Part shown: piece by piece, positions 36,732 through 45,850 of the stretch
Layout: each line of letters begins with the position of its first letter
How positions within the stretch are numbered: the stretch's first letter is position 1
Source of the DNA: Alphaproteobacteria bacterium
Lineage (GTDB): Bacteria > Pseudomonadota > Alphaproteobacteria > Rhodospirillales > Rhodospirillaceae
Assembly: GCA_003246625.1 (NCBI GenBank)
Contig: QJZR01000010.1
Span: 124,001-188,000 of the forward strand
Direction: 5' to 3'
DNA: 64,000 nt
Made by a program: the position numbers and the translations under genes
The notes under the pieces: generated by a model
The model's database searches: none
What the model was told of the DNA's origin: nothing
The model's input: the letters and a program-made list of their open reading frames with translations, nothing else

Positions 36732-39700
36732 TTAAGAAGTGGTTGACCCTTCGGGGGGCACGGCGCGTTCCAGAATCATCCGGCGCAAATGCGCGCCGAT
36801 GCGGGCATACGCGTCGGACCGGAAGTGACGGATGCTGTCGGTGTGGTCCTGCGGCCCCAGCACGTCGAGCCGCAGATCGCACAACCCGACGCCAGGATGA
36901 CGGGCAACCACCGCGTCCAGGATGGCGTTGAAGGCACGATGCCGCAGGTGGCGGTTCTTTTCCGTCGAATGCGGAAACTCCGTCTCCACCGCGTTGACCA
37001 GGATCAACGGACAGCGCCCTTCCAGACGCGCGATGATTTCCTCCAGATTCGCTTCGAAGCGTTGCGGCGAAATGCCGCCGAGAAAACGGTAATTCTCGGC
37101 GAACCAGGGCAAGAATCCGGGGTCCGCGCCAAGGCCGGGAACCCGCGATATCTGGTGCGCCCAGTTCGCCGGGTCGGTGATGTCCCATTCCAGGTTGGCG
37201 AAGGGCACCACGAACCCGCTGTCGCGATGCTGATATAGCCCCTGCGTGTAATCCATCAGGGTGCCGAGAACCCGCACCGCGCCATCGTCGCCGAAGACCC
37301 GCGAGGCATAGGCGGAGCGGTCGATGAAGGGCAACCGGTCGATCAACGCGCCATGACGGTCGAGCACGTCCGTGCCGTTGCGCACCAGAATCTCGGTGTG
37401 GTCGAGGTGCATCGGAATCCCGTGACGCCCGGGCGTGGTGAATTCGGTAACCGCCGTGATTCCGCCGCCGATGTGGGGCGTGGATTCGAACAGGTCGCAA
37501 CTGCCCTTGAGCAACGCCACCACCGGCGGCGGCGACGTGCGGACACGGGGGGCGGCGTCGGCCGCCAACGCGACGTAAAGGTCGCGCAACGACGCCGCCA
37601 ACCGGTCGTAGGCATACCGCTTGCGCGCGAAATCACGCAGCGCGGCGCGATAGGCGGGGTCGCGCCCGCGTTCCATCGCCTCCTTCACCGCGGCGTTGAT
37701 CGCCGGCGGATCGGTGGGGTCGAAATAGGTGGCGAAGCCGCCGAAATATTCCCGTTCCGACGAACGGTCGCTCAGCGCCAGGGGGGTCCCCGCCGCCGCC
37801 GCTTCCAGCGCCGACAGGGGCGCGCCCTCGGCCAGGCTGGGCAGGACGAAGGCCGCCGCCCCGGCATAGGCCGAGGCCAGCAACGCGTTGTCGCCGACCT
37901 GCCCGGTGGCCAGCCAGCCCGGCCGCAGGTGCCGCCGCACCTGCTCGGCATAGGGGACGTCGCCGCCGCCGCCGATCAGGACCAGGGGCTGCGGTTCGTC
38001 CCGCCAGGCCACCGCCAGGGAGAGCTGGTTCTTCCGCCGTTCCAGGTTGCCGACGCAGAGGACGTAATCGGCAAGGCCGCTGACGCGGCGGAAGGCGTCG
38101 GGGTCGGCCCCCTCCAGCCAGTCGGTTCCGGCGGCGTTGCGGATGATCGAATGACCGCAGGCGCCCAGGGGCTCCAGCGCGGTCATCGCCGCCTTTTCGT
38201 GCTCGGAAAGGAAGACGACGTGGTCGACGGTGTCGAGAATCCGCCGCAGGCAGAGGCGATAGTTCGGCGACAGCGCCCGCAGGTTGCCGTCGACGCCGGG
38301 ATTGATCCGCCGCAACTGCTCCATCATCGGCGCGTACAGGCCCGCCGCCTCGTCGAGGTCGGAGGACTCGGTGAACATCTTGGTCAGGCCGAAGCCGATG
38401 CTGAATTCGCTCTGGTCGAGGAAGATCGGCGAAAACACCAGACGGCGGCAGCGCGGACGGAAGTATTCCACCTGCGCCAGCGCCTCCTCGGGCGACCAGA
38501 TGTTGTGGACGTGGACGACGTCGAAGCCGCCCGCCAGCATCTGGTTGCCATAAACCACGTCGGCCCGCACCCCCAGGCCGTCGAGGGCGCGGGCGGTCGC
38601 CAGGACCCGCCGGGTGGGACCGCCGAACTGGCCGTTCCTCCCCTCCGGCGGATGCAGCGCCAACAGCACCCGTGGCCCCGGAACGGCGCGCTGGCTCCCC
38701 TCGGCCAGATCCTCCAGGGCCCGACGCACGGCGCCCGCGATGTCGCTCCAGGAAAAGTCGGCCAGACGCTTCTGCCCGCGCATCACCAGACGGCTGGACA
38801 CCCGCAGATCGCCAAGTTCGCGGATCGCCTCGGCCAGTTTCGCGGCGTTCCCGGCGGGAAAGATCAGGGCGGCGGCGCCCGCCACCTCGGGCAGCGCGCC
38901 GCCGTCGGAACAGATCACCGGGCAGCCGCAGGCGAAGGCCTCCAGCACGGTCAGGCCGAAACCCTCGTAATGGCTGGGGTTGACCAGGGCGAAGGCATGC
39001 GCCAGCAGGCAACGCAGTTCCTCGTCGCCAGCCTCCATGCCATAAACGCCGTCCTCGCCCAGTTGCTGGACGAAGTCCTCCTGCACCGTGCCGTCGCCGA
39101 CGAAGACCACCAGGGGGCGCTCCGCCTCGGGCAGCAGGGCGACCGCCGAAACCAGGACGTCCGCCCCCTTGTAGCCGCCCTGCGACCCCAGATAGACGAC
39201 GTAGTCGCGGTCGATGCGATGCTTCTTCAGCACCGCGCCGGGGTTGTCCGGCAGCGGCGTCAGGAACGCCGGGTCGACCGAGGAATGGGCGACCGACACC
39301 GGGCGCGCCGCGGTCTCGGGGAACAGGCGCAAAAGGTCGCGGCGGGTCGTTTCGGAAACGCAGACGAAGCGGTCGGCGCGGTGGATCAGATCGTGTTTTT
39401 CCACCCACATCGGCGACGTCAGGTCGAAGCCCAGAACCTCGGGGATCATGTCGTGGATCATCGCCAGGGTCGGCGTGGTCAGCGGCCGCGCGTAATAGGT
39501 GGAGCAGAAGGCGGCGGCGTCGAGATCGTCGCAATAGGCCTGCATCACCGCCGGATCGCTGTCCAGGCGGTTATAGTGATGCGGCTCGACGGTCAGGGTT
39601 TCCAGCCCCTCGAAACGGGGCGCGGTGCCGCCCCGGTCGAGCAGCACGACGCGGTCGAGGAAACCGTCCTTGCGCCATTCGGCGAAGATGTTCTTCCACA

Positions 39701-41738
39701 CCCGGGCGATGCCGCTTTTCGTGCTCAAGTGGAAGAAGCTGCCGTCGATGACGAAGGGCTTCCGCTTGGCGGAAAGGGCGCGGCGCGGCGCGGCGGCCCC
39801 GGCGGCGGCAAAGGGCGCGGCGACGCCGAGGTCGCGGCGCAGCCAGACCCCCGCCTGTTCGCGGCGGCTGCGGCGCAGGGAATCGACCAACTGGGGGAAG
39901 AAACTGTCGTTGGCCAGCTTCCAGCACATCTCCTCGACCGCCTGCGCCCTCAGCTTGCGCGGCGGATCGAGGACGAGAAGATGGATGCGGCCGGTGCTGT
40001 GCAGGCGATAGCCGATGCCTTCCGCCAGGCGTTGCAGGCCGGTCATCGCGGGCAGGAAGCGGGTCTCGTCGCGCAGGTCGTCGAGGACGCCGCCGCCCCG
40101 CGCCTCGCTCCACACCGGGCAGTCGAGGACGATCACGTCGGGACGCGCGGCGGCGGCGCGGGCCAGGGCGGCGGCGGGATCGGCCTCCGCCTCGAACCGG
40201 CTCCACAGCACCGCCTCGGCGAAGTCGCCGGACAGGTTCGGCACCCCCGCGTGGGCCGAGGCCGGGGCCCGGCGCGGACGGCAGGCGGCATGCCCCCGCT
40301 CGCGCAGCAGGGCGGCCAGCAGGCCGTCGTCCATGCCCTCGACCAGCAGGGGCTCGGTGCGCGGCGCCCCGGCCAGAAACAGGGCGGCGTCGGCGCGGTC
40401 GGCCAGGGTTTCGGCATGACCGGCGAAGCCGGGCGGCAGGGGACCGGGGGCGGCAAACGCCCCCTCCACGCTCAGGCTGCCGCACGCGGCGCACTGAAAG
40501 ACGGCGCGGGCGGGCCGTCCGTCCGCGACGCCGCGGACGAAGCGTTCCCCGGTCTCGCCGCCGCACACCCGGCAGGGCGGCGCGGCGACGGCACGCGGCG
40601 CGGAAACGGCGGAGGCGGCGTCCCCTTCCACCCGCAGCATCGCCGCGACCAGGGTTTCCGCCGCGGCGGCCCAGGTGGACGACGCGGCGTGACGGCGCGC
40701 CCGGTCGCCCAGGACGCCGCGGTCGAGGCGGCCGTCGCGGAAATCGCCGATCAGGCGGGCGACCGCCGCGATATCGTTGGGATCGACCTGGATGCCGACG
40801 TCGCCCGCCACCTCGGGCAGCGAGGCGCGGTTGGAAACCACCGCCGGGCAGCCGCAGGCGAAGGCCTCCATCGGCGGCAGGCCATAGCCCTCGTAGTACG
40901 ACAGATAGAAGAAGCACATCGCCCCGGCATAGAGGGCGGGCAGGTCGGCGTCGGGCACGTAGCCGGTGACCGTCACCTTCTCGCGCAGGCCGGGAACCGC
41001 CGCGATCTGGCGCTGCAACTGTTCGTTCCCCCAGCCGCTGGCGCCGGTGAGAACCAGCGAGGTCGGCGCGCCGCCCGCCGCGACGAAGGCGGCGAAGGCG
41101 TCGACCACCGCCTCCATGTTCTTACGCGGCTCCAGGGTGCCGACGCTGAGGATATAGGGCTGCCCCTCGGGAATGCCGTAGGCGCGGCACACCCGCGCCA
41201 CCTCCGCCGCCGCGACCGGGCGGTGGAAGCGGTCGTCCACCGCCGGATAAAGAACGTGGGTGCGCGCCGCGGTACCGGGATAGAGGCTGAGGAAATCCCG
41301 CCGGGTACACTCCGAAATGCAGACCACCTGGGTGTCCGGGCGGATGAACTGCAAGGTGTCCTTGCGGAACCACGCCTCGTAGTTGCCGGGGAACAGCTCG
41401 GGATAAAGGACGGGCAGCAGGTCGCAGATCACCAGCCAGTCGTGGATCGCCGGATTGCGCAGTTCGCCGAGCTCGACGCCGTAATAGGGGGCGAAGACGT
41501 GCAGCGGCTCGTCCCCGGCATAGGGCGGCTTGCCGATCAGGTCAGACATGCCGGATTCCGCCAGGTAACGCGAAAGCGGCACGTGCCAACGCGGCGCATA
41601 GGCCAGCGACAGGTCGACGTCCGGCCTGTCGTGCAGAGCCCGCAAAAGCTGGCTGGACAGGCTGTAGACGCCGGTACGGGCCAGCACCTCGGCCTGGGCG
41701 AACCCGATCACCGAGGCCTCGAACAGGATGCGAACCAC
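36732..41738 (-). CDS. 1668-aa multidomain protein: GT4 + degenerate zinc-binding methyltransferase-like segment + GT4 + GT4 + C-terminal SGNH-like domain
   Basis: Three separate GT4 signatures (ILSVGTLEPRKNMEAVVDAF / YVVYLGSQGGYKGADVLVSAV / YVLCVGNLERRKNQLSLAVAW, each with EAFACGCPxV- or EAAAAGTPLA-type motif); CRVCGG...CAACG; C-term VALLKGSCDLFES...LGPQDHTDSIRHFRSDAYARIGAHLRRMIL. Confidence 0.85.
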   Translation of the reverse strand: MVRILFEASVIGFAQAEVLARTGVYSLSSQLLRALHDRPDVDLSLAYAPRWHVPLSRYLAESGMSDLIGKPPYAGDEPLHVFAPYYGVELGELRNPAIHDWLVICDLLPVLYPELFPGNYEAWFRKDTLQFIRPDTQVVCISECTRRDFLSLYPGTAARTHVLYPAVDDRFHRPVAAAEVARVCRAYGIPEGQPYILSVGTLEPRKNMEAVVDAFAAFVAAGGAPTSLVLTGASGWGNEQLQRQIAAVPGLREKVTVTGYVPDADLPALYAGAMCFFYLSYYEGYGLPPMEAFACGCPAVVSNRASLPEVAGDVGIQVDPNDIAAVARLIGDFRDGRLDRGVLGDRARRHAASSTWAAAAETLVAAMLRVEGDAASAVSAPRAVAAPPCRVCGGETGERFVRGVADGRPARAVFQCAACGSLSVEGAFAAPGPLPPGFAGHAETLADRADAALFLAGAPRTEPLLVEGMDDGLLAALLRERGHAACRPRRAPASAHAGVPNLSGDFAEAVLWSRFEAEADPAAALARAAAARPDVIVLDCPVWSEARGGGVLDDLRDETRFLPAMTGLQRLAEGIGYRLHSTGRIHLLVLDPPRKLRAQAVEEMCWKLANDSFFPQLVDSLRRSRREQAGVWLRRDLGVAAPFAAAGAAAPRRALSAKRKPFVIDGSFFHLSTKSGIARVWKNIFAEWRKDGFLDRVVLLDRGGTAPRFEGLETLTVEPHHYNRLDSDPAVMQAYCDDLDAAAFCSTYYARPLTTPTLAMIHDMIPEVLGFDLTSPMWVEKHDLIHRADRFVCVSETTRRDLLRLFPETAARPVSVAHSSVDPAFLTPLPDNPGAVLKKHRIDRDYVVYLGSQGGYKGADVLVSAVALLPEAERPLVVFVGDGTVQEDFVQQLGEDGVYGMEAGDEELRCLLAHAFALVNPSHYEGFGLTVLEAFACGCPVICSDGGALPEVAGAAALIFPAGNAAKLAEAIRELGDLRVSSRLVMRGQKRLADFSWSDIAGAVRRALEDLAEGSQRAVPGPRVLLALHPPEGRNGQFGGPTRRVLATARALDGLGVRADVVYGNQMLAGGFDVVHVHNIWSPEEALAQVEYFRPRCRRLVFSPIFLDQSEFSIGFGLTKMFTESSDLDEAAGLYAPMMEQLRRINPGVDGNLRALSPNYRLCLRRILDTVDHVVFLSEHEKAAMTALEPLGACGHSIIRNAAGTDWLEGADPDAFRRVSGLADYVLCVGNLERRKNQLSLAVAWRDEPQPLVLIGGGGDVPYAEQVRRHLRPGWLATGQVGDNALLASAYAGAAAFVLPSLAEGAPLSALEAAAAGTPLALSDRSSEREYFGGFATYFDPTDPPAINAAVKEAMERGRDPAYRAALRDFARKRYAYDRLAASLRDLYVALAADAAPRVRTSPPPVVALLKGSCDLFESTPHIGGGITAVTEFTTPGRHGIPMHLDHTEILVRNGTDVLDRHGALIDRLPFIDRSAYASRVFGDDGAVRVLGTLMDYTQGLYQHRDSGFVVPFANLEWDITDPANWAHQISRVPGLGADPGFLPWFAENYRFLGGISPQRFEANLEEIIARLEGRCPLILVNAVETEFPHSTEKNRHLRHRAFNAILDAVVARHPGVGLCDLRLDVLGPQDHTDSIRHFRSDAYARIGAHLRRMILERAVPPEGSTTS

Positions 41739-41872
41739 GTCCCCCTCCGAAAACCGTCTTCGTGCCAGTGTCTTTTCTGACCCGTTAACGATTTGCGAAC
41801 AACCCCGGATTATTCTGTGATAGGTTTAATGAATCACCACCACGGGCAGAATGCCCCGGGAGGAGATGTCTC

Positions 41873-42964
41873 ATGAGCACGACGATCCTCAGCAACGACG
41901 GGCTGGCCGGCATCAGCTGGCAGCAGGTCGTCTACAACCAGATCACCGAGCGCAAGGCGACGGAGCTGGAAAGCGAAACCGCCGACATCGAGGCGCGGTA
42001 CGACGCGAAGACCGCCGCCTTCGACTCCCAGGCCAACAACTGGGCCAAGGTCAAGGCCAGCATCAGCAACGCCGAACTGGCGGTGGACAACGGCCAGGAA
42101 GGCATCGACGAGATCAAGGACATCCTGCTGGAGATGCGGATTCTGCTGGGCAACTACCCGGAGTCCCTGTCCCCCGACCAGCAGCGCGACCAGTTCGACG
42201 AATACGTCGACCAGATCAACCGCATCGCCGACACCTATTCCAAGGCCTACAACCCGATCGGCAACGTGGTCAGCACCGACTGGACGCCCAACACCATCGC
42301 GTTCACCACCGACCTGGCCGGGAACGAGACCTCGATGACCGGCACCTACGTCGGCGCGGATTTCTATATCGAGTCCGACGACGACACCATCTGGGTGCCC
42401 GAATCCGGTACGTCGACGATCACTCAGTACACCGTCTACAACACCGAGAACGAACCCGACAGCACCAAGGCGGAGGGCTTCGCCTCCACCCGCAACGGCC
42501 TCAAGCTGCTCGACTACAACGCCGAAACCGGCGAGGTGACCGTCGTCGTCGACCCGGAAAACGATCCTCAGACGGTGCACGGCACCCTGAAGACCGGCGG
42601 CCTGGACCTGATGCAGTCCTGGTTCTACAAGGGCCTCGACACCGAGGACGGGCGCGCCGCCGCCCTGGCCGCGATCGAACACGCGGAAACCATGATCACC
42701 GCCGCGGAATCCAAGATGGTCGGCATGTCGGCAACGGTGAAGGCCGCCGACCTTAAGGCCGACGACGCGATGAGCGAGCTCAAGGACGACCGCTCCGAGG
42801 CGATGCGCGACCAGTTGACCGAAACCTACGCCGCGCAGATCAAGCAGCAGCAGGAACTCCAGATCCTGCAAAACACCTTCTCGAACATGGCGACGCAACA
42901 GGCCTACATCGAGCAGATCTTCGCCTCGGTCAACAAAGGCCCCTTCTACGACATCTCCGCCTGA
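41873..42964 (+). CDS. Hypothetical flagellin/hook-associated-like secreted protein (363 aa)
   Basis: Predicted helical N- and C-termini (ITERKATELESETADIEARYDAKTAAF...; KQQQELQILQNTFSNMATQQAYIEQIFASVNKG) around a middle Thr/Asp-rich, probably beta-rich region; directly upstream of fliK. Confidence 0.55.
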   Translation: MSTTILSNDGLAGISWQQVVYNQITERKATELESETADIEARYDAKTAAFDSQANNWAKVKASISNAELAVDNGQEGIDEIKDILLEMRILLGNYPESLSPDQQRDQFDEYVDQINRIADTYSKAYNPIGNVVSTDWTPNTIAFTTDLAGNETSMTGTYVGADFYIESDDDTIWVPESGTSTITQYTVYNTENEPDSTKAEGFASTRNGLKLLDYNAETGEVTVVVDPENDPQTVHGTLKTGGLDLMQSWFYKGLDTEDGRAAALAAIEHAETMITAAESKMVGMSATVKAADLKADDAMSELKDDRSEAMRDQLTETYAAQIKQQQELQILQNTFSNMATQQAYIEQIFASVNKGPFYDISA

Positions 42965-42975
42965 ACGGCGCCTTC

Positions 42976-43023
42976 GCCGGGTGGGTAAGAATCCACCCGG
43001 CGGGGCGGCAGAAGTTGCCGCCC
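42976..43023. terminator. Double hairpin downstream of the 363-aa gene
   Basis: GCCGGGTGG-gtaagaat-CCACCCGGC then GGGCGGCA-gaagt-TGCCGCCC; no clear T-run. Confidence 0.5.
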
Positions 43024-43104
43024 ACCCCCCTTCATCGCGGCCGCCACGGCCACCCACATCCATAAAATCCATTATATAACAACGGGCTGAAAACCGGCCC
43101 GGAT

Positions 43105-43120
43105 TGGCCCAAGGCTTGCT
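43105..43120 (+). promoter_or_regulatory. Sigma-54 promoter for fliK-flgD-flgE
   Basis: TGGCCCAAGGCTTGCT: GG-N10-GC spacing with TTGC -12, ~53 bp upstream of fliK ATG. Confidence 0.75.
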
Positions 43121-43171
43121 GGATACCCGACGCAATCGTGTTTTCCGGCCAAAGCTTGAAGAGGACGGGCC

Positions 43172-45013
43172 ATGGATCTTTATGCGCTGCTCGCGAAAAA
43201 ATCGGCGGAGACCTCGCAGACCGGCACCGCCACGGCGTCCCGCGCCAAATCGTCGCAGGGTTTTGCCGACGCGTTGAGTGCCGCGCGCGTCCGTCTGACC
43301 TCGAACGACCCCACCGCTGCGCTGGGCAACCTGTTCAAGCCGTCCACCGACGCCTCCTCCGACAACACGTCGGAATTGGTCGACGACGGCGCCTCGTCCC
43401 GCCGCCGCGCCGTGCGCGCCGAGGCCGCCGACGACAGCGACAAGCCCCGGACGCGCGGCCGCCGCGCCGACAAGTCCCGCGACACGGAAACCGCCGCCGA
43501 GGCGCCGCGCGACGCCGCCGCCGAGGACACCGCGTCCGCCGACGCCACGGCCGAAACCGCCGACGCCGCCAAGCCGGCGAAGGACAAGCCCAAGACCGAA
43601 GCCGCCGAAACCGATCCGGCGGAACAGGCCGCCGCCCCGGCCCAGGCCGAGGTCCCCGCCGACGCCGCCCAGGCGCAGGCCGCCGCCGCGGCCGCCGCCG
43701 CCCAGGCGCAGGCGGAACTGCCGGTCGCCACGGCGAAGACGGACGGCCAGACGGCAGCCCCGGCCGCCGCCCCGGCGGAGATCGCCGCCCAACCGCAGGA
43801 CCCGACCGCGCAGCAGCAGATCGCGGCGCCCCAGGCGCAGACGCAGGCCCAGGCCGCCCCCACCGCCGGGGAAAACGCCCCGGCGCAGAACCCGGCGCAG
43901 CAGGCCCAGACGACTCAGACCCAGGCGCCTCAGGCGCAGGCACAGACCGACGCCGCCCCCACCGCCCAGCCGCAGGACCGGAACGGCGAGGCCGCCGACG
44001 CCCTGGCCCGCGCCCAGGCGGCGGGCATCGCCGAGCGTCTGGACGACGGCGACAAGGTCGCGGTTTCGGTGAGGGTGACCGCCCCGGCGCAAACCGCGCA
44101 GCAGGCCGCCCAGCCGCAGGCGCAGACCGCCCGCGCCCAGACGCAGCAGACCGCGCAGACCGCCGACACCGCCGTCCGCCAGACCGCCGCCGCGCCGCTT
44201 GAGACCGCGGACGCGGTGACCGCCGCCGCCACCGCCGCCGACGGCAGCGGTAACGACGCCTCGCGGAACTTCACCGGCGCTCAGGCGCAGGCGCAAACCC
44301 AGGCCGCCGCCCCCGGCACCCAGGCCGCCCTGGCGCAGAACCAGACCGCCGCCGCGCCCGGCGCCTTCCAGCAGGCCCTGGCGGCGCAGTCCGCCCAGGC
44401 GCAGCCGCAGGCCGCCGCCGCCACGACCGCCACCGCCACGGCGGCCCCGGTCGAAGCCGCCACGGGGATCGGCGACGCCGCGCCGCAGACGCAGGCCCCC
44501 GCCGCCGCGGTCGCCACGGCGCAGACCGCCGAGGACACCGCCACGGCGCAGACCGCCCGCGCCCAGATGCCGAAGACCCCGGTGCCGCCGAAGCAAATCG
44601 CCGACCAGGTCAAGGTCAGCATCGCCAAGGGCGTCGACGAGGGGATGGACAAGATCAACATCCGCCTGCGCCCGAACGAGCTCGGACGGATCGAGATCAA
44701 GCTCAACGTCGCCAACGACGGCACGGTGCAGGCCATGGTCACCGCCGACCGGCCGGAAACCCTCGACGTTCTCAAGCGGGATGCCGCCGGTCTGGAAAAG
44801 GCCTTGCAGGATGCCGGACTGAAGACCGGGCAGGATTCGCTCAATTTCAGCCTGCGCGACCAGGGCAACCAAGGCTCCGCCAACAACGAAAACCGCAACC
44901 GCACCCCCTATGGCCGGGTCGCCGCCTCGTCGGACGATCTGGACGCCGGGGACGCGGCGGCCGCGGCCTATGCCGGATCGGCCCGCGCCGACGGCATCGA
45001 CATCCGGGTCTAG
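43172..45013 (+). CDS. fliK: Flagellar hook-length control protein FliK
   Basis: Ala/Gln-rich N-terminus; conserved C-term INIRLRPNELGRIEIKLNVANDGTVQAMVTADRPETLDVLKRDAAGLEKALQDAGLKT; upstream of flgD. Confidence 0.93.
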   Translation: MDLYALLAKKSAETSQTGTATASRAKSSQGFADALSAARVRLTSNDPTAALGNLFKPSTDASSDNTSELVDDGASSRRRAVRAEAADDSDKPRTRGRRADKSRDTETAAEAPRDAAAEDTASADATAETADAAKPAKDKPKTEAAETDPAEQAAAPAQAEVPADAAQAQAAAAAAAAQAQAELPVATAKTDGQTAAPAAAPAEIAAQPQDPTAQQQIAAPQAQTQAQAAPTAGENAPAQNPAQQAQTTQTQAPQAQAQTDAAPTAQPQDRNGEAADALARAQAAGIAERLDDGDKVAVSVRVTAPAQTAQQAAQPQAQTARAQTQQTAQTADTAVRQTAAAPLETADAVTAAATAADGSGNDASRNFTGAQAQAQTQAAAPGTQAALAQNQTAAAPGAFQQALAAQSAQAQPQAAAATTATATAAPVEAATGIGDAAPQTQAPAAAVATAQTAEDTATAQTARAQMPKTPVPPKQIADQVKVSIAKGVDEGMDKINIRLRPNELGRIEIKLNVANDGTVQAMVTADRPETLDVLKRDAAGLEKALQDAGLKTGQDSLNFSLRDQGNQGSANNENRNRTPYGRVAASSDDLDAGDAAAAAYAGSARADGIDIRV

Positions 45014-45034
45014 GCCGGAAAAGGACGACACAAG

Positions 45035-45784
45035 ATGACCGATGTCACCACACTCGCCGCATTGAACGCCGACTACAGCAAGTCGTCGACCTCGCGTTCC
45101 ACGCTGGCCAACGACCTCGACAGCTTCCTGACGCTCCTCACCGCGCAGTTGAAGAACCAGGACCCGCTGTCGCCGATGGACAGCACCGAATTCACCAACC
45201 AGTTGGTGCAGTTCGCGGGCGTCGAACAGCAGATCAACGCCAACACCAACCTGGAAACCCTGATCGGCCTCAACCAGGCCAGCATCGGCGCCCAGGCGGT
45301 CAGCTATATCGGCAAGGAAGTGCAGGCGGAATCCACCACCCTGCCGCTGCAGGACGGATCGGCCAAGTACACCTACACCCTGCCGCAAGACGCCAAGACC
45401 TGTCAGATCGTGATCAAGGACAGCTCGGGCGCGGTGGTGAAGCTGGTGCAGGGCGAACTCTCCGCCGGCACCTATCACATGACCTGGGACGGCACCAACA
45501 GCTACGGCGAGAAGGTGGACGACGGCGCCTATACCCTGGAGGTACAGGCCTCCAACGCCGACGACGGCGAAACCATGGAAGACATCTACACCACCACCTT
45601 CGGCAAGGTGACCGCGATCGCCAGCGACGGCGACGACGTGCTGATCGCCGCGGGTCCGGTGCTGTACAGCATGAGCTACATCATCTCGGTGCGCGAGATC
45701 GAGGCGACGGAGGCCGCCGCCACGACGACCGACACCGGCACCACCACGACCGACACCACGACGGCAACCGAAACCAACGGCTGA
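45035..45784 (+). CDS. flgD: Flagellar hook assembly protein FlgD
   Basis: SFLTLLTAQLKNQDPLSPMDSTEFTNQLVQFAGVEQQINANTNLETLI; GTYHMTWDGTNSYGEKVDDGAYTLEV. Confidence 0.96.
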   Translation: MTDVTTLAALNADYSKSSTSRSTLANDLDSFLTLLTAQLKNQDPLSPMDSTEFTNQLVQFAGVEQQINANTNLETLIGLNQASIGAQAVSYIGKEVQAESTTLPLQDGSAKYTYTLPQDAKTCQIVIKDSSGAVVKLVQGELSAGTYHMTWDGTNSYGEKVDDGAYTLEVQASNADDGETMEDIYTTTFGKVTAIASDGDDVLIAAGPVLYSMSYIISVREIEATEAAATTTDTGTTTTDTTTATETNG

Positions 45785-45850
45785 GGCCGGAAACCATCCC
45801 CGGCGCGTTGACCAAGGCCCCGCCGGTCAGGAAGTCAAGGAGACGAAACC

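Noticed and set aside
36732-36746. TTAA-N7-TTGA CtrA-like box
   Set aside because: Lies inside the 3' end of the 1668-aa coding sequence with no gene start nearby; likely chance.
41761-41767. TGGCACG (-24-like) on the minus strand upstream of the 1668-aa gene
   Set aside because: No GC at the required N10 spacing, so not a convincing sigma-54 promoter.
37353-41780. 1475-aa plus-strand ORF
   Set aside because: Antisense shadow of the 1668-aa glycosyltransferase protein; no conserved motifs.
43640-44580. Repetitive DNA in fliK that could suggest a repeat array
   Set aside because: Irregular Ala/Gln codon repeats (gcc/gcg/cag), no conserved spacer/repeat unit; not CRISPR.
41834-45478. 1214-aa minus-strand ORF
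   Set aside because: Antisense to fliK and neighbours; Gly/Leu/Arg repeats reflect the Ala/Gln codon repeats of FliK.
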